Of a DNA stretch of 34,654 nucleotides, positions 24,354-31,998 are shown one piece after another. The first letter of the stretch is position 1. Each line of letters begins with the position of its first letter. The translations under genes and the position numbers were made by a program. Below the pieces are notes generated by a model that worked only from the letters and a program-made list of their open reading frames with translations, had not been told where the DNA came from and made no database searches. This stretch comes from JACNLN01 sp964626495 (GTDB taxonomy: Bacteria > Fidelibacterota > Marinisomatia > Marinisomatales > CAZVFT01). The stretch covers positions 1-34,654 of the forward strand of contig CAZVFT010000013.1 in NCBI GenBank assembly GCA_964626495.1, in the 5' to 3' direction.

Positions 24354-24818
24354 TTAACTCGGTTCAATCATAAATAGATTTTGTCCATACTCCACCGGTT
24401 CTTCATTTTCAACAAAAATTTTTGCTATCCGACCGCTTATCTCCGATTCAATTTCGTTCATAATTTTCATCGCTTCAATGATACAGAGTGTTTGTCCGAC
24501 TGAGACGTCGTCACCCACATTTGCAAACGGAGGCGAATCAGGAGCAGGTGCTCGGTAAAACGTTCCAACGATAGGAGATGTCACCACATTGTCTGATGAA
24601 ATATCCTCCTCGATCTCATCCTCACCAAGCAGACTTTCTTCCAGAGAAGGGGGTGTGATCGATTCAACAGTCTGGGTTGTTAAATCACGATTCCCGTGTG
24701 AAGATACATTTCCGCCCTTCGCTACCCGGTATCTTTTGCCAAAAAACGAAACCTCAATCTCATTTACGTTGCTCTCTTCAAGAATTTTAATGATCTTCTT
24801 TAAACGTTCTTGCCACAT
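24354..24818 (-). CDS. accB: Biotin carboxyl carrier protein of acetyl-CoA carboxylase
   Basis: 154 residues, normal length. The N-terminal segment (1-35) binds AccC. A Ser/Glu/Pro-rich linker (about 36-78) follows, then the biotinyl domain with GTFYRAPAPDSPPF and the biotin site EAMKIMNEI, Lys118. The ATG has GGAG eight bases upstream. It lies between efp and accC, a common order. Confidence 0.97.
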   Translation of the reverse strand: MWQERLKKIIKILEESNVNEIEVSFFGKRYRVAKGGNVSSHGNRDLTTQTVESITPPSLEESLLGEDEIEEDISSDNVVTSPIVGTFYRAPAPDSPPFANVGDDVSVGQTLCIIEAMKIMNEIESEISGRIAKIFVENEEPVEYGQNLFMIEPS

Positions 24819-24819
24819 A

Positions 24820-25380
24820 TTATTTTCTCCGTTCTACGTATTCACCCGTACGGGTATCTACTTTGATCATATCACCTACGTTTATAAACAGAGGAACAGT
24901 CACGGTAAATCCAGTTTCAAGCGTCGCAGGTTTTGTTCCTCCAGTAGCGGTATCACCTCTCATACCGGGATCCGTCTCGGTAACTTCCAATTCGACAAAT
25001 ACGGGTAATTTGATTCCTATCACATCTTCGTCAACCAGAGTCAATTCCACCATTTCCCCTTCCTTTAAAAACTTCCTTTCCTCCTCAATGACTTTCAATG
25101 GCACATTGATCTGGTTGTAGGTCTTCATATCCATAAATACATAGGAAACGTCATCACCGTAGAGATACTGCATTTCTTTCGATTCTACGTAAATGGGTTT
25201 AATCTTCTCCCCTGAGCGGAATGTTACGTCAACCACCTGACCTGTAATGATATTTTTCAACTTTGTCCTGACAAAAGCGCCGCCCTTCCCCGGTTTCACG
25301 TGAAGGAACTGGATGACTTTCATCCGCTGACCTTTATATTCAAAGACCATTCCATTTCGAATATCTGCTGTTGTAGCCAT
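24820..25380 (-). CDS. efp: Elongation factor P
   Basis: 186 residues. It relieves ribosome stalling at polyproline. The N-terminal KOW-like domain carries the modification loop PGKGGA with Lys32 at the tip. The OB domains end with the conserved FINVGDMIKVDTRTGEYVER signature. Lysine at the tip is the residue modified by EpmA-type systems, but no modification gene is visible here. One base separates it from accB, so efp-accB-accC is an operon; GGAAG precedes the ATG. Confidence 0.97.
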   Translation of the reverse strand: MATTADIRNGMVFEYKGQRMKVIQFLHVKPGKGGAFVRTKLKNIITGQVVDVTFRSGEKIKPIYVESKEMQYLYGDDVSYVFMDMKTYNQINVPLKVIEEERKFLKEGEMVELTLVDEDVIGIKLPVFVELEVTETDPGMRGDTATGGTKPATLETGFTVTVPLFINVGDMIKVDTRTGEYVERRK

Positions 25381-25407
25381 TTTATCACTTCCAAATTTTC
25401 TGAGGCG

Positions 25408-25436
25408 AATTTACAATTTAGAGAATGTTTATACAA
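25408..25436 (-). promoter_or_regulatory. Candidate promoter of efp-accB-accC
   Basis: Minus-strand TTGTAT (25431-25436) and TAAATT (25408-25413) have a 17-base spacer, with the predicted start about 20 bases before the efp ATG. Confidence 0.5.
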
Positions 25437-25492
25437 AGCTTTGTTGACATAACTCCTGTAGGTAATTCGTTATTGGTTACTGGTGACTAGTT

Positions 25493-25548
25493 AGTGCCTG
25501 CCTCGTGAAATCCGCCAGCTGGCGGATATTTCACCGGGGGTAACTGGT
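25493..25548 (+). repeat. 56-bp palindromic repeat, copy 1
   Basis: Core palindrome GTGAAATCCGCCAGCTGGCG and its complement, then GGGGGTAACTGG. It matches 34272-34327 with 3 differences in 56. The right part, GGGGGTAACTGGTGGAGT, also occurs inverted and interrupted at 28330-28389. Confidence 0.9.
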
Positions 25549-25746
25549 GGAGTGGGGAGTGGTGGAGTGATGGAGCGGTGAGTCCTTGTGAATGGTACCC
25601 CGAATTAAACTAATTAAAAACAGGAGCAGACAATCGCCTGCTATTTTATGTATCGAGGAAGCATCAACAACTTCCTTCAAGTAGAATGAAATAACCTGCC
25701 CCGCAGATACGGGGTCAGCTTCAACAAGTTGTTAGACGGAATGCTT
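25549..25746. other. Spacer with nested inverted repeats after the Mrr-like gene
   Basis: No gene is seen. The stretch holds a G-rich GGTGGAGTGG-type tract, one arm (25616-25634) of a 19-bp direct repeat whose other copy is at 26842-26860, and an 8-bp inverted repeat AACAACTT/AAGTTGTT (25666-25673, 25726-25733). The latter encloses the hairpin CCCCG/CGGGG (25699-25714). That hairpin follows the nuclease stop on the minus strand but lacks a clean T run. Confidence 0.6.
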
Positions 25747-26670
25747 TCAAACGACCTTTTCTTCAATCCACCCAACAAGACCGGCATCCATCGCCAGTTC
25801 TGCGAGGAGATTAGGCGACACAATGTCAACATGTGGAGGAATGTCTGTGTAGTCCGCGAGGTCTTTAAAAGGTGAATGCACAACGAAGAATACACGCCGA
25901 TAATCATCAGCCGAAAAGCTGGAAATGGTGGATTTGAGATCCGAAACACCTGCTCGAGATTTCACCTGAACAATGTAGCGATCACCTGTTATGGTTTCGC
26001 GTAACTCAAGGTCATAGGCCTTTGCATGCTGACCGAGAACGCTGATCCGTGCCCAGCCAGTCGCACGAAATACGAGATCAACTAAGATCTCGAAGTCTTT
26101 CCAATGCAGTTCTTTTATCGCCTTACTGAGATGATCGGTTAGGCGGGCACGTTGATCACTGATTGTTATTGCTAGCTTGCTTCGTGTGCCGTTGAGTACT
26201 CGCCGAAGTAAATATGGGTACCGAACGCGACAAACCGTTCCGCGAAAGCCCTGAAGTTGGGAGATCTTACCTGGTAGGTCATTGATAACGAGTAGTCTTC
26301 TATTAACCGCATGATCGTTCCACGAATTGATGGTGCGCCGAAACTTGGAGACTTCATCCTGTTCGACAGGCCCAGTGAGTCGTGCCCACCACAACTTGGA
26401 TTGATAGAACGTCACCCACACGTCTTCAACCACGGATGTGGCGATCATTTTGAGCCCATTAAAATCAGTTGTCGCAACACTTCGCGGTTTGTCCTTGTGC
26501 TCCATTCTGATCTGACCCTCGATGAATTCCCACCGGCCTTCATTGATTTCCGTGATTGACTGTTCGCGCCATCCAAAGCGTAGTTTCCCTGTATCGATCG
26601 AGTCGGCTTCCCAGATGCCTTTACGACCAAGTTTAATATAGAACGCGTTGGCAAAATCAATAGAGTTCAT
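25747..26670 (-). CDS. Mrr-like restriction endonuclease with N-terminal reader-like domain
   Basis: 307 residues. The C-terminal domain (about 185-300) is an Mrr_cat PD-(D/E)xK nuclease: LHWKDFEILVDLVF, Asp220, then VQVKS with Gln235 and Lys237 as the QxK form of the active site. The N-terminal 165 residues include YIKLGRKGIWEADSI and a WVTFYQSKLWWARL stretch that recalls PUA/EVE-like base readers; this is a resemblance only. Mrr-type proteins often cut modified DNA (type IV restriction). AGGAGA precedes the ATG. Codon use is visibly richer in G+C than that of the neighbouring ATPase gene, suggesting separate acquisition. Confidence 0.82.
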   Translation of the reverse strand: MNSIDFANAFYIKLGRKGIWEADSIDTGKLRFGWREQSITEINEGRWEFIEGQIRMEHKDKPRSVATTDFNGLKMIATSVVEDVWVTFYQSKLWWARLTGPVEQDEVSKFRRTINSWNDHAVNRRLLVINDLPGKISQLQGFRGTVCRVRYPYLLRRVLNGTRSKLAITISDQRARLTDHLSKAIKELHWKDFEILVDLVFRATGWARISVLGQHAKAYDLELRETITGDRYIVQVKSRAGVSDLKSTISSFSADDYRRVFFVVHSPFKDLADYTDIPPHVDIVSPNLLAELAMDAGLVGWIEEKVV

Positions 26671-27067
26671 AAAGAGTTCTCCTGTGGTTAACTACTTACT
26701 ATCTGGCATTTATACCTAATAGCACTCTATTATTTATTGTTATCTAGCATTTTGGTGTTTTATACACAATCAAAAACACCCGAAGTGATGTTAAGTTATC
26801 TTATTGAAAAAGTCAATAAGATTAACTGAATTAAGTTCAAGAAAAACAGTAGCAGACAATTCACCGGCTCCGTCTCGTATTCAAATTGAAACAGAAATGG
26901 GATCTCAATTTCTAAACAAAATAGTTATCTATGAAGTGTAGATTGAGTTTTTAGTAGGGACACGAGTAAAACATACAAAATCACCGCTTCTTTTTAGTTT
27001 CAATGGTTGGTAATTCATAACATCCTCCTAATATTATTTGTTGAACATAGATGACGAATATTCACTA
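26671..27067. other. A+T-rich spacer between the Mrr-like and ATPase genes
   Basis: It contains the second arm of a 19-bp direct repeat (26842-26860, one mismatch to 25616-25634) and a 29-codon ORF with a strong Shine-Dalgarno (26929-27018). A GTCAATAAGAT/TTATTGAC-like imperfect inverted repeat sits near 26791-26822. No other gene is seen. Confidence 0.5.
26929..27018 (-). CDS. Possible 29-residue peptide with strong Shine-Dalgarno
   Basis: ATG at 27018 with AGGAGG five bases upstream, one of the best ribosome binding sites in the window, then 29 codons to TAG. The peptide starts MNYQPLKLKRSGDF and is basic and not hydrophobic. It begins about 50 bases after the ATPase stop on the same strand. 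It could be a real small gene, a leader peptide or the stub of a decayed gene. No family is recognised. Confidence 0.3.
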   Translation of the reverse strand: MNYQPLKLKRSGDFVCFTRVPTKNSIYTS

Positions 27068-28195
27068 TTATCTTATTGTTTTCAGCCATTCTCTCATTAT
27101 TGGATTGATAATATGGTAGAACCCATTATGTTTTTCAATAATATCTTTTTTAACAAGTCCTTTTACTGCTTCATTGAGAGAAGAATCTGAAGGAAACTTG
27201 TATTTTTCTTCTGTTTTTTTTGCGTATAGTTGAAGCGTATCGTTTTCTGCTAATGCTATTAGCACTTTTCTCTGATTGTTCGTTAGCTGTTCCATAATGT
27301 TTTGAAAAACATCCGATTGACCATTGATAATTCTACCCAACCACTGTTCTAAAAATTCCGGTCTTTCTTGATTTACACCCTCGCTAATTAAATTCCAAAC
27401 TACCGAAGAAAAATATTGTGTAAAATGAGGATGTCCCTTTGAAATATTCAATATGTCTTGAATCGTTTTTCGTGTTATGTTCATTCCTGTTTGAGAAAAT
27501 TTATTAGAAATAAATTCAAACCAATCGGTATCATTAATAGGTTCAATAATCATTTTTTCACCAAATTCATAAAAAGGTGATTTCGTATCGCCGAAAAGTG
27601 AATTCATCAGACTTTGCTTACTACCCAAAAATATGTAAGAAACCATTTTTTGAGTTTGAAATATTGAACGCATCTGATTCACTAAAAACGGATCAATTCG
27701 CTTATATTCTTGAAATTCATCAAAAGCGATGCATATCTTGATATTGTTCCGCTGCCCAACTTTCTCTGGGATTGATAATATTTTTTCAATATCAATTTTT
27801 GGCTCAATACTCTGTTTCCCTAAAGAAAATGACGGATTACCATTTTCATCAAAACTTACAACCGGTGAAAACCCTGAGAAATATCGCCCGATTTTCTTGG
27901 CAAGATTGCGAATATCATCTTTCCAGTCAAACAATTCTCTTGATATTGTTTTTGAAAACTGGTGAGCAAAATCTGTAATATCAAAGATGTTATATAAATC
28001 AAAATAAACAACCTTAACAGAATCTATCTCATCAAAAGCTTTTAACAATAAAGATGTTTTGCCATATCTTCTTGGAGAATAAAGCCAAACTGATTGATCA
28101 TTTCTTATGCTATTTTTAAGATTTTGTAATTCTCTTTCACGGTTACAAAAATCTTCTTTGTCAACTACTTTTCCGTATTTAAATGGATTTAACAT
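27068..28195 (-). CDS. ATP-binding protein, archaeal-type ATPase_2 (PRRYGKTS) family
   Basis: 375 residues. Walker A SPRRYGKTS is at 40-48, Walker B KICIAFDE at 153-160 and the sensor-like YIFLGSKQSLM at 187-197, followed by the family block around FYEFGEKM. The C-terminal 75 residues form a winged-helix-like segment. The PD-(D/E)xK domain (DUF234) found at the end of some relatives is not seen. These STAND/AAA-type ATPases are common in mobile and archaeal contexts with unknown function. GAGGAG lies just before the ATG. The gene is notably A+T-rich and shares the island and strand with the Mrr-like nuclease, 397 bases away. Confidence 0.85.
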   Translation of the reverse strand: MLNPFKYGKVVDKEDFCNRERELQNLKNSIRNDQSVWLYSPRRYGKTSLLLKAFDEIDSVKVVYFDLYNIFDITDFAHQFSKTISRELFDWKDDIRNLAKKIGRYFSGFSPVVSFDENGNPSFSLGKQSIEPKIDIEKILSIPEKVGQRNNIKICIAFDEFQEYKRIDPFLVNQMRSIFQTQKMVSYIFLGSKQSLMNSLFGDTKSPFYEFGEKMIIEPINDTDWFEFISNKFSQTGMNITRKTIQDILNISKGHPHFTQYFSSVVWNLISEGVNQERPEFLEQWLGRIINGQSDVFQNIMEQLTNNQRKVLIALAENDTLQLYAKKTEEKYKFPSDSSLNEAVKGLVKKDIIEKHNGFYHIINPIMREWLKTIR

Positions 28196-28329
28196 ATCGC
28201 TCCTCGTATTTTTACGCCCCGTAAATATACGAGGTTTCTAAACACATAAAAAGAAATATGATTGAGTTTACTCCAGAACCTGTTAATTACCCCAATATGT
28301 TTCTCCAAAAATCGGGACAGGAACTCACC

Positions 28330-28389
28330 ACTCCACCCTGCCTACGCCTTCTCCTGCGCCGAGTCTTCGGCGGGCAGGCAGTTACCCCC
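28330..28389 (-). repeat. Inverted copy of the GGGGGTAACTGG repeat with a 45-bp module inserted
   Basis: Read on the minus strand, GGGGGTAACTG...GTGGAGT equals 25536-25553, but is split by about 45 bases (28337-28381) bounded by CCTGCC and GGCAGG with further internal pairing (ACGCC/GGCG). It forms the right edge of the Mrr/ATPase island. A CCCCAATAAGC-type hairpin follows to about 28420. Confidence 0.8.
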
Positions 28390-28495
28390 AATAAGCTACA
28401 CTTCGTTACGCTATCGGGGTTTCCACTTCGTTCCAACAATCACCAGTTTTTCTTTTTCTTGAGTAATTACTATATTGATTGCAATTTTCATAACA

Positions 28496-30118
28496 ATGCT
28501 GGGCGGTGAAAACATTGAGTTTATGTCTCTCTTCATCGGTATCATTCTCTATGCCGAGATTCATTATCGATTTCCCTTTTTCCCTTTCAGTCGATATTAT
28601 ATTCGAGAACCAGAGATCATATCAGACGCTCCATACCGTATGGAATCTGGAAACTCCCTCTCCATTCTCATCCTCATAAAAGATGCCTACCGATTTCCCA
28701 TCCGACTTCACTCGATAAAAATTCAAATTGGATCATCAAATGAACTTTCTCAAGAACTTGTGCTCACAAAAAATATAAATATTGATACCCGGTGGTGGTA
28801 TGAAATTATCCCTGTGGATATCGAACAATTTTCAGGTCACTGTACGATTCACACCACAATCGTCTATGAAATCAAGGGAAAGATAAAGCAATGTTATATT
28901 CATAATTTCAAAGGTCTTAAGAAACGTCCCCTGGAAACATACATTTCACAGGATCCACTCCCCGGCAAAAAGTTTGGATGGCACTGGGGTGACCTTCATT
29001 ATCATTCCAGCCTGACAGAGGACTTTGCTGAATTCGGCGCTCCTCTCGAAGCAACTCAGGAAATTGCTAATGTACTGGGATTATCATTCGTCTGCATCAC
29101 CGATCACTCCTACGACCTTGATGATCTTCAGGGATTCTGGAATAAGAACGATCCAGATCTTAAAAAGTGGTATGATTCCCGTCGGACAATTGAAAGATTA
29201 AATCGAGATAATTCCCCTTTACTAATTCCATCAGAAGAAGTTACCTGCAAAAATTCTACCAAGAAAAATGTCCATATATTGGTGTTGAATCATCCGGATT
29301 TTATCCCCGGATCTGGTGACGGAGCTGAAGTTTGGTTTAACACACAGACAGAAATGACCATTAGACAGGTTGTTCATAATGTGGGTAATAATGGACTGGT
29401 TATTGCTGCACACCCAAGAGCAACATTTACATTTCTTGGTAGATTATTCCTCAATCGGGGGCAATGGAAAGAAGAAGACTTTAATGTGCCCGGACTGTCA
29501 AGATTTCAAATTCTCAATGGCTTTTTTGGATGGAAGGAGTTTGATGAAGGAATTCATTACTGGAAAAAATTGCTTTTAAAAGGGGAAAAAGCTTTCATCT
29601 ACGCTGGAAATGATGCTCACGGCAATTTTAATGTATATCGTCAAATCAAACTTCCTACCGTGAGCCTGTGGGAAAACAAAGATCAAATTTTTGGGAAATG
29701 CCGAACGGGTGTTCTATTGGAATCTCCTCCAACGGTTGAATCTATTATCAGTTCCCTGAAGCAAGGAAAATGTGTTATTTCAGACGGTCCTCTTCTAACG
29801 ATTGAAGCATCAACAGATATGTCAAGCTGTTCTTTTGGTGAGTCTATTAATGGAGATATTATTGGTATTAAAGCAAGTTCTTTTTCAAGCGCTGAATTTG
29901 GTCAATTAATAGAATTGGTTCTGTTCTTGGGGGATATTCAGAACGGTGAAGAGTTAGAATTAAAATCTTTCCGATTTGATAATCGAACCTTCGAAAAGAC
30001 AGTTAAATTTGATTTCAATGCTGGCTCAGCAAAAGGATATATCCGGGGAATCCTGAGGTCACAATGTGATGATGGGGAATTTCATTTCTGTTATACAAAT
30101 CCCATCTGGATTAACTAA
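28496..30118 (+). CDS. PHP-domain metal-dependent hydrolase (CehA/McbA-like)
   Basis: About 540 residues. Positions below are counted from an upstream in-frame TTG at 28475. A hydrophobic N-terminus (about 17-28) may be a membrane anchor. A beta-rich domain of about 120 residues follows. The PHP domain begins at GDLHYHSS (172-179) with metal ligands His175 and His177, then ITDHSYDL (208-215) and AAHPRA. GNDAHGN near residue 385 supplies further ligands. The last 120 residues are beta-rich. CehA/McbA relatives include carbamate and phosphoester hydrolases; the substrate is unknown here. Starts at 28475 (TTG), 28496 (ATG) and 28523 (ATG) are all possible and none has a good Shine-Dalgarno. Confidence 0.82.
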   Translation: MLGGENIEFMSLFIGIILYAEIHYRFPFFPFSRYYIREPEIISDAPYRMESGNSLSILILIKDAYRFPIRLHSIKIQIGSSNELSQELVLTKNINIDTRWWYEIIPVDIEQFSGHCTIHTTIVYEIKGKIKQCYIHNFKGLKKRPLETYISQDPLPGKKFGWHWGDLHYHSSLTEDFAEFGAPLEATQEIANVLGLSFVCITDHSYDLDDLQGFWNKNDPDLKKWYDSRRTIERLNRDNSPLLIPSEEVTCKNSTKKNVHILVLNHPDFIPGSGDGAEVWFNTQTEMTIRQVVHNVGNNGLVIAAHPRATFTFLGRLFLNRGQWKEEDFNVPGLSRFQILNGFFGWKEFDEGIHYWKKLLLKGEKAFIYAGNDAHGNFNVYRQIKLPTVSLWENKDQIFGKCRTGVLLESPPTVESIISSLKQGKCVISDGPLLTIEASTDMSSCSFGESINGDIIGIKASSFSSAEFGQLIELVLFLGDIQNGEELELKSFRFDNRTFEKTVKFDFNAGSAKGYIRGILRSQCDDGEFHFCYTNPIWIN

Positions 30119-30164
30119 TATAAAAAAGCAGACATAGCGAGCAATATGTTGTGAAGTTACGTAG

Positions 30165-31370
30165 TTAATTAAATGCAATTAAATTACCATTTTTAATGAC
30201 ATTCATTACGTTATTCCCCCCATACCAGTATGGGATTTGAGATAAATCCGTTAGATCCCATATCACAATATCAGCCTGCTTCCCAATCTCTATTGATCCG
30301 ATTTTATCTTCAAGTCGTAGTGATTTCGCCGCAAAATAGGTGGCAGCTGAAAATGCTTCTTCGACAGTCATACAAAGGTACAAGCAAGCCAGAGTCATCA
30401 TCAGAGGCATAGATTGAGTCATAGAGCTTCCGGGATTAAAATCGGTAGCCAGAGCTACTTCAACACCTTTATCCACCATTCGTCTTGCTGGAGCATAAGT
30501 GGTTTGTCCAAGAAAAAATGTTGTCCCGGGAAGTAGAGTGGCAATAACACCTGCTTCTGCCAGGGATTTGATTCCCTCGTCACAAACTGCCATCAGATGA
30601 TCCGCTGAGACCGCATTCAATTCAGCAGCTAAACTTGCTGCACCAGAATCCTCAAATTCATCAGCATGAAGGCGAATGTCCAAACCCAACAACTTTGCTG
30701 TTTTAAGTATCTTTCGCGACTGTTTGACACTGTACCAACCCTTCTCGCAGAAAACATCACAAAATTTTGCTATTCCCTGCTTTGCTACAGCCGGAATCAT
30801 CTTTTCACAAATCAGGTCTACATATTCATCGGAGCGACCAGTGTACTCTTCAGGAAAATCGTGAGCGCCAAGAAACGTTGGGACAACATCCAGAGGAACT
30901 AATTCTGCTGATTTCTTGAGTGCACGCAACGATTTTAGTTCAGATTCTACGGTTAATCCATAACCACTTTTAGCTTCAATGGTTGTAGTCCCTAATCGTA
31001 AAAATTTTCCCAAGCGATGAGTGACTCTCTTCTCAAGCTCATTTTCATCCATTTCCCGCAGCGCTTTTACGCTGGCTTTAATTCCACCCCCCTCTTCAGC
31101 GATTTCCCGATACGTTTTTCCTGCTGCTCGCATTTCAAATTCCTTTTCCCGAGTATGTGCAAACAAAGGATGGGTATGAGGATCCACGAAGCCAGGAGTA
31201 ACCAGCTTACCCTGTGCATCAATTTGCTCATCTCCAGCAGGCAGAGAGATTCCCATATCAATGATTTTACCATCTTCAATGATAATTTCTACATCGGGGG
31301 TTTTTTCAACAGATCTCGAGAGTGAATTGTAGGTGGCTAATTGACCAATATTGATGAGTTTAATTTTCAT
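30165..31370 (-). CDS. hutI: Imidazolonepropionase
   Basis: 401 residues, normal length. It opens the ring of imidazolonepropionate to formiminoglutamate in histidine breakdown. The amidohydrolase metal motif is DPHTHPLFAHTRE (63-75, His65 and His67). EAKSGYGLT, then LHADEFEDSGAA, and the DFNPGSS motif near residue 310 follow, all typical of HutI. The product is used by the FtcD/cyclodeaminase at 16110-17786. It is convergent with the PHP gene and separated from hutU by the DUF559 gene and repeats. Confidence 0.97.
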   Translation of the reverse strand: MKIKLINIGQLATYNSLSRSVEKTPDVEIIIEDGKIIDMGISLPAGDEQIDAQGKLVTPGFVDPHTHPLFAHTREKEFEMRAAGKTYREIAEEGGGIKASVKALREMDENELEKRVTHRLGKFLRLGTTTIEAKSGYGLTVESELKSLRALKKSAELVPLDVVPTFLGAHDFPEEYTGRSDEYVDLICEKMIPAVAKQGIAKFCDVFCEKGWYSVKQSRKILKTAKLLGLDIRLHADEFEDSGAASLAAELNAVSADHLMAVCDEGIKSLAEAGVIATLLPGTTFFLGQTTYAPARRMVDKGVEVALATDFNPGSSMTQSMPLMMTLACLYLCMTVEEAFSAATYFAAKSLRLEDKIGSIEIGKQADIVIWDLTDLSQIPYWYGGNNVMNVIKNGNLIAFN

Positions 31371-31614
31371 TATTAAGTGGACTCCGAAAACGTCCCCTCC
31401 CTTCTTGCACCCAGTGGGCAGGCAGAGTTAGCAAGTACAGACCACCTCTCAGTCGGGAGCCTGACAGGTTGCACCCCTCCCAGCCAGTGGGCGGGCAGGC
31501 TTGCCAAGGAGGGGAAACAGCCCTATCCAGCCTCTGATGGAATATGTCAGGCTCTCGACGGAAAGGGGAGGTTTTCCAACTAAAATGTTCCCCAATAAAA
31601 AGTTTTGATTGACA
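31371..31614. repeat. DUF559-associated repeat, copy B (with three internal insertions)
   Basis: From CAGACCACC at 31438 it follows copy A but is interrupted three times: about 22 bases near 31450-31472, a clean 20 bases at 31481-31500, and about 47 bases at 31518-31564. The right part then runs into the intact DUF559 gene at 31615. The stretch 31371-31437 holds another G+C-rich module with CCAGTGGGCAGGCAG (31411-31425). Confidence 0.85.
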
Positions 31615-31998
31615 TTAAGAATCACAATTAGTTTCCTCCATTTTCTTAATCTCAGATGCAATCTGTTCAATAACAGAATCGATATCATCATAAACATCAG
31701 CACTCATATAACGAAGTATTCGAATTTTATAGGATTCGATAAATCTTTGCCTTTCCTTATCTTTAGATTTAGAACGTTTTGACATATGACCCATTCCGTC
31801 AATCTCTATTCCAAGTTTTAGCCTTGGACAATAGAAATCAATAGAATAACGTCCAACACCATATTGCCGTCTGAATTTGCACCCATAAAGCTGACGACCC
31901 TTTAGTCTTGACCATAACATTAACTCCGCATCAGGCATCTGTCTCCTTAATGCCTGCCTGCGCTTTGTGAAGTTCTTTATGTTGAAAACTCTGCCCAT
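31615..31998 (-). CDS. DUF559-family endonuclease (Vsr-like fold)
   Basis: 127 residues with the full DUF559 pattern: AELMLWSRLKGRQLYGCKFR (24-43), YSIDFYCP with Asp54, IEIDG with Glu65 and Asp67, His71, and LRYMSADV near residue 95. The fold is the PD-(D/E)xK-like core of very-short-patch repair endonucleases; cellular roles in this family are undefined. It is embedded in repeats: copy B of a dispersed repeat starts right after its stop and copy C lies about 105 bases upstream of its start. A remnant of its 3' end is at 19690-19718. It sits between hutI and hutU, which points to insertion in that cluster. Confidence 0.88.
   Translation of the reverse strand: MGRVFNIKNFTKRRQALRRQMPDAELMLWSRLKGRQLYGCKFRRQYGVGRYSIDFYCPRLKLGIEIDGMGHMSKRSKSKDKERQRFIESYKIRILRYMSADVYDDIDSVIEQIASEIKKMEETNCDS

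Noticed and set aside
31449..31703. 84-codon minus-strand frame across repeat copy B
   Set aside because: It runs out of frame through the DUF559 3' end and the inserted modules; composition is that of the repeats.
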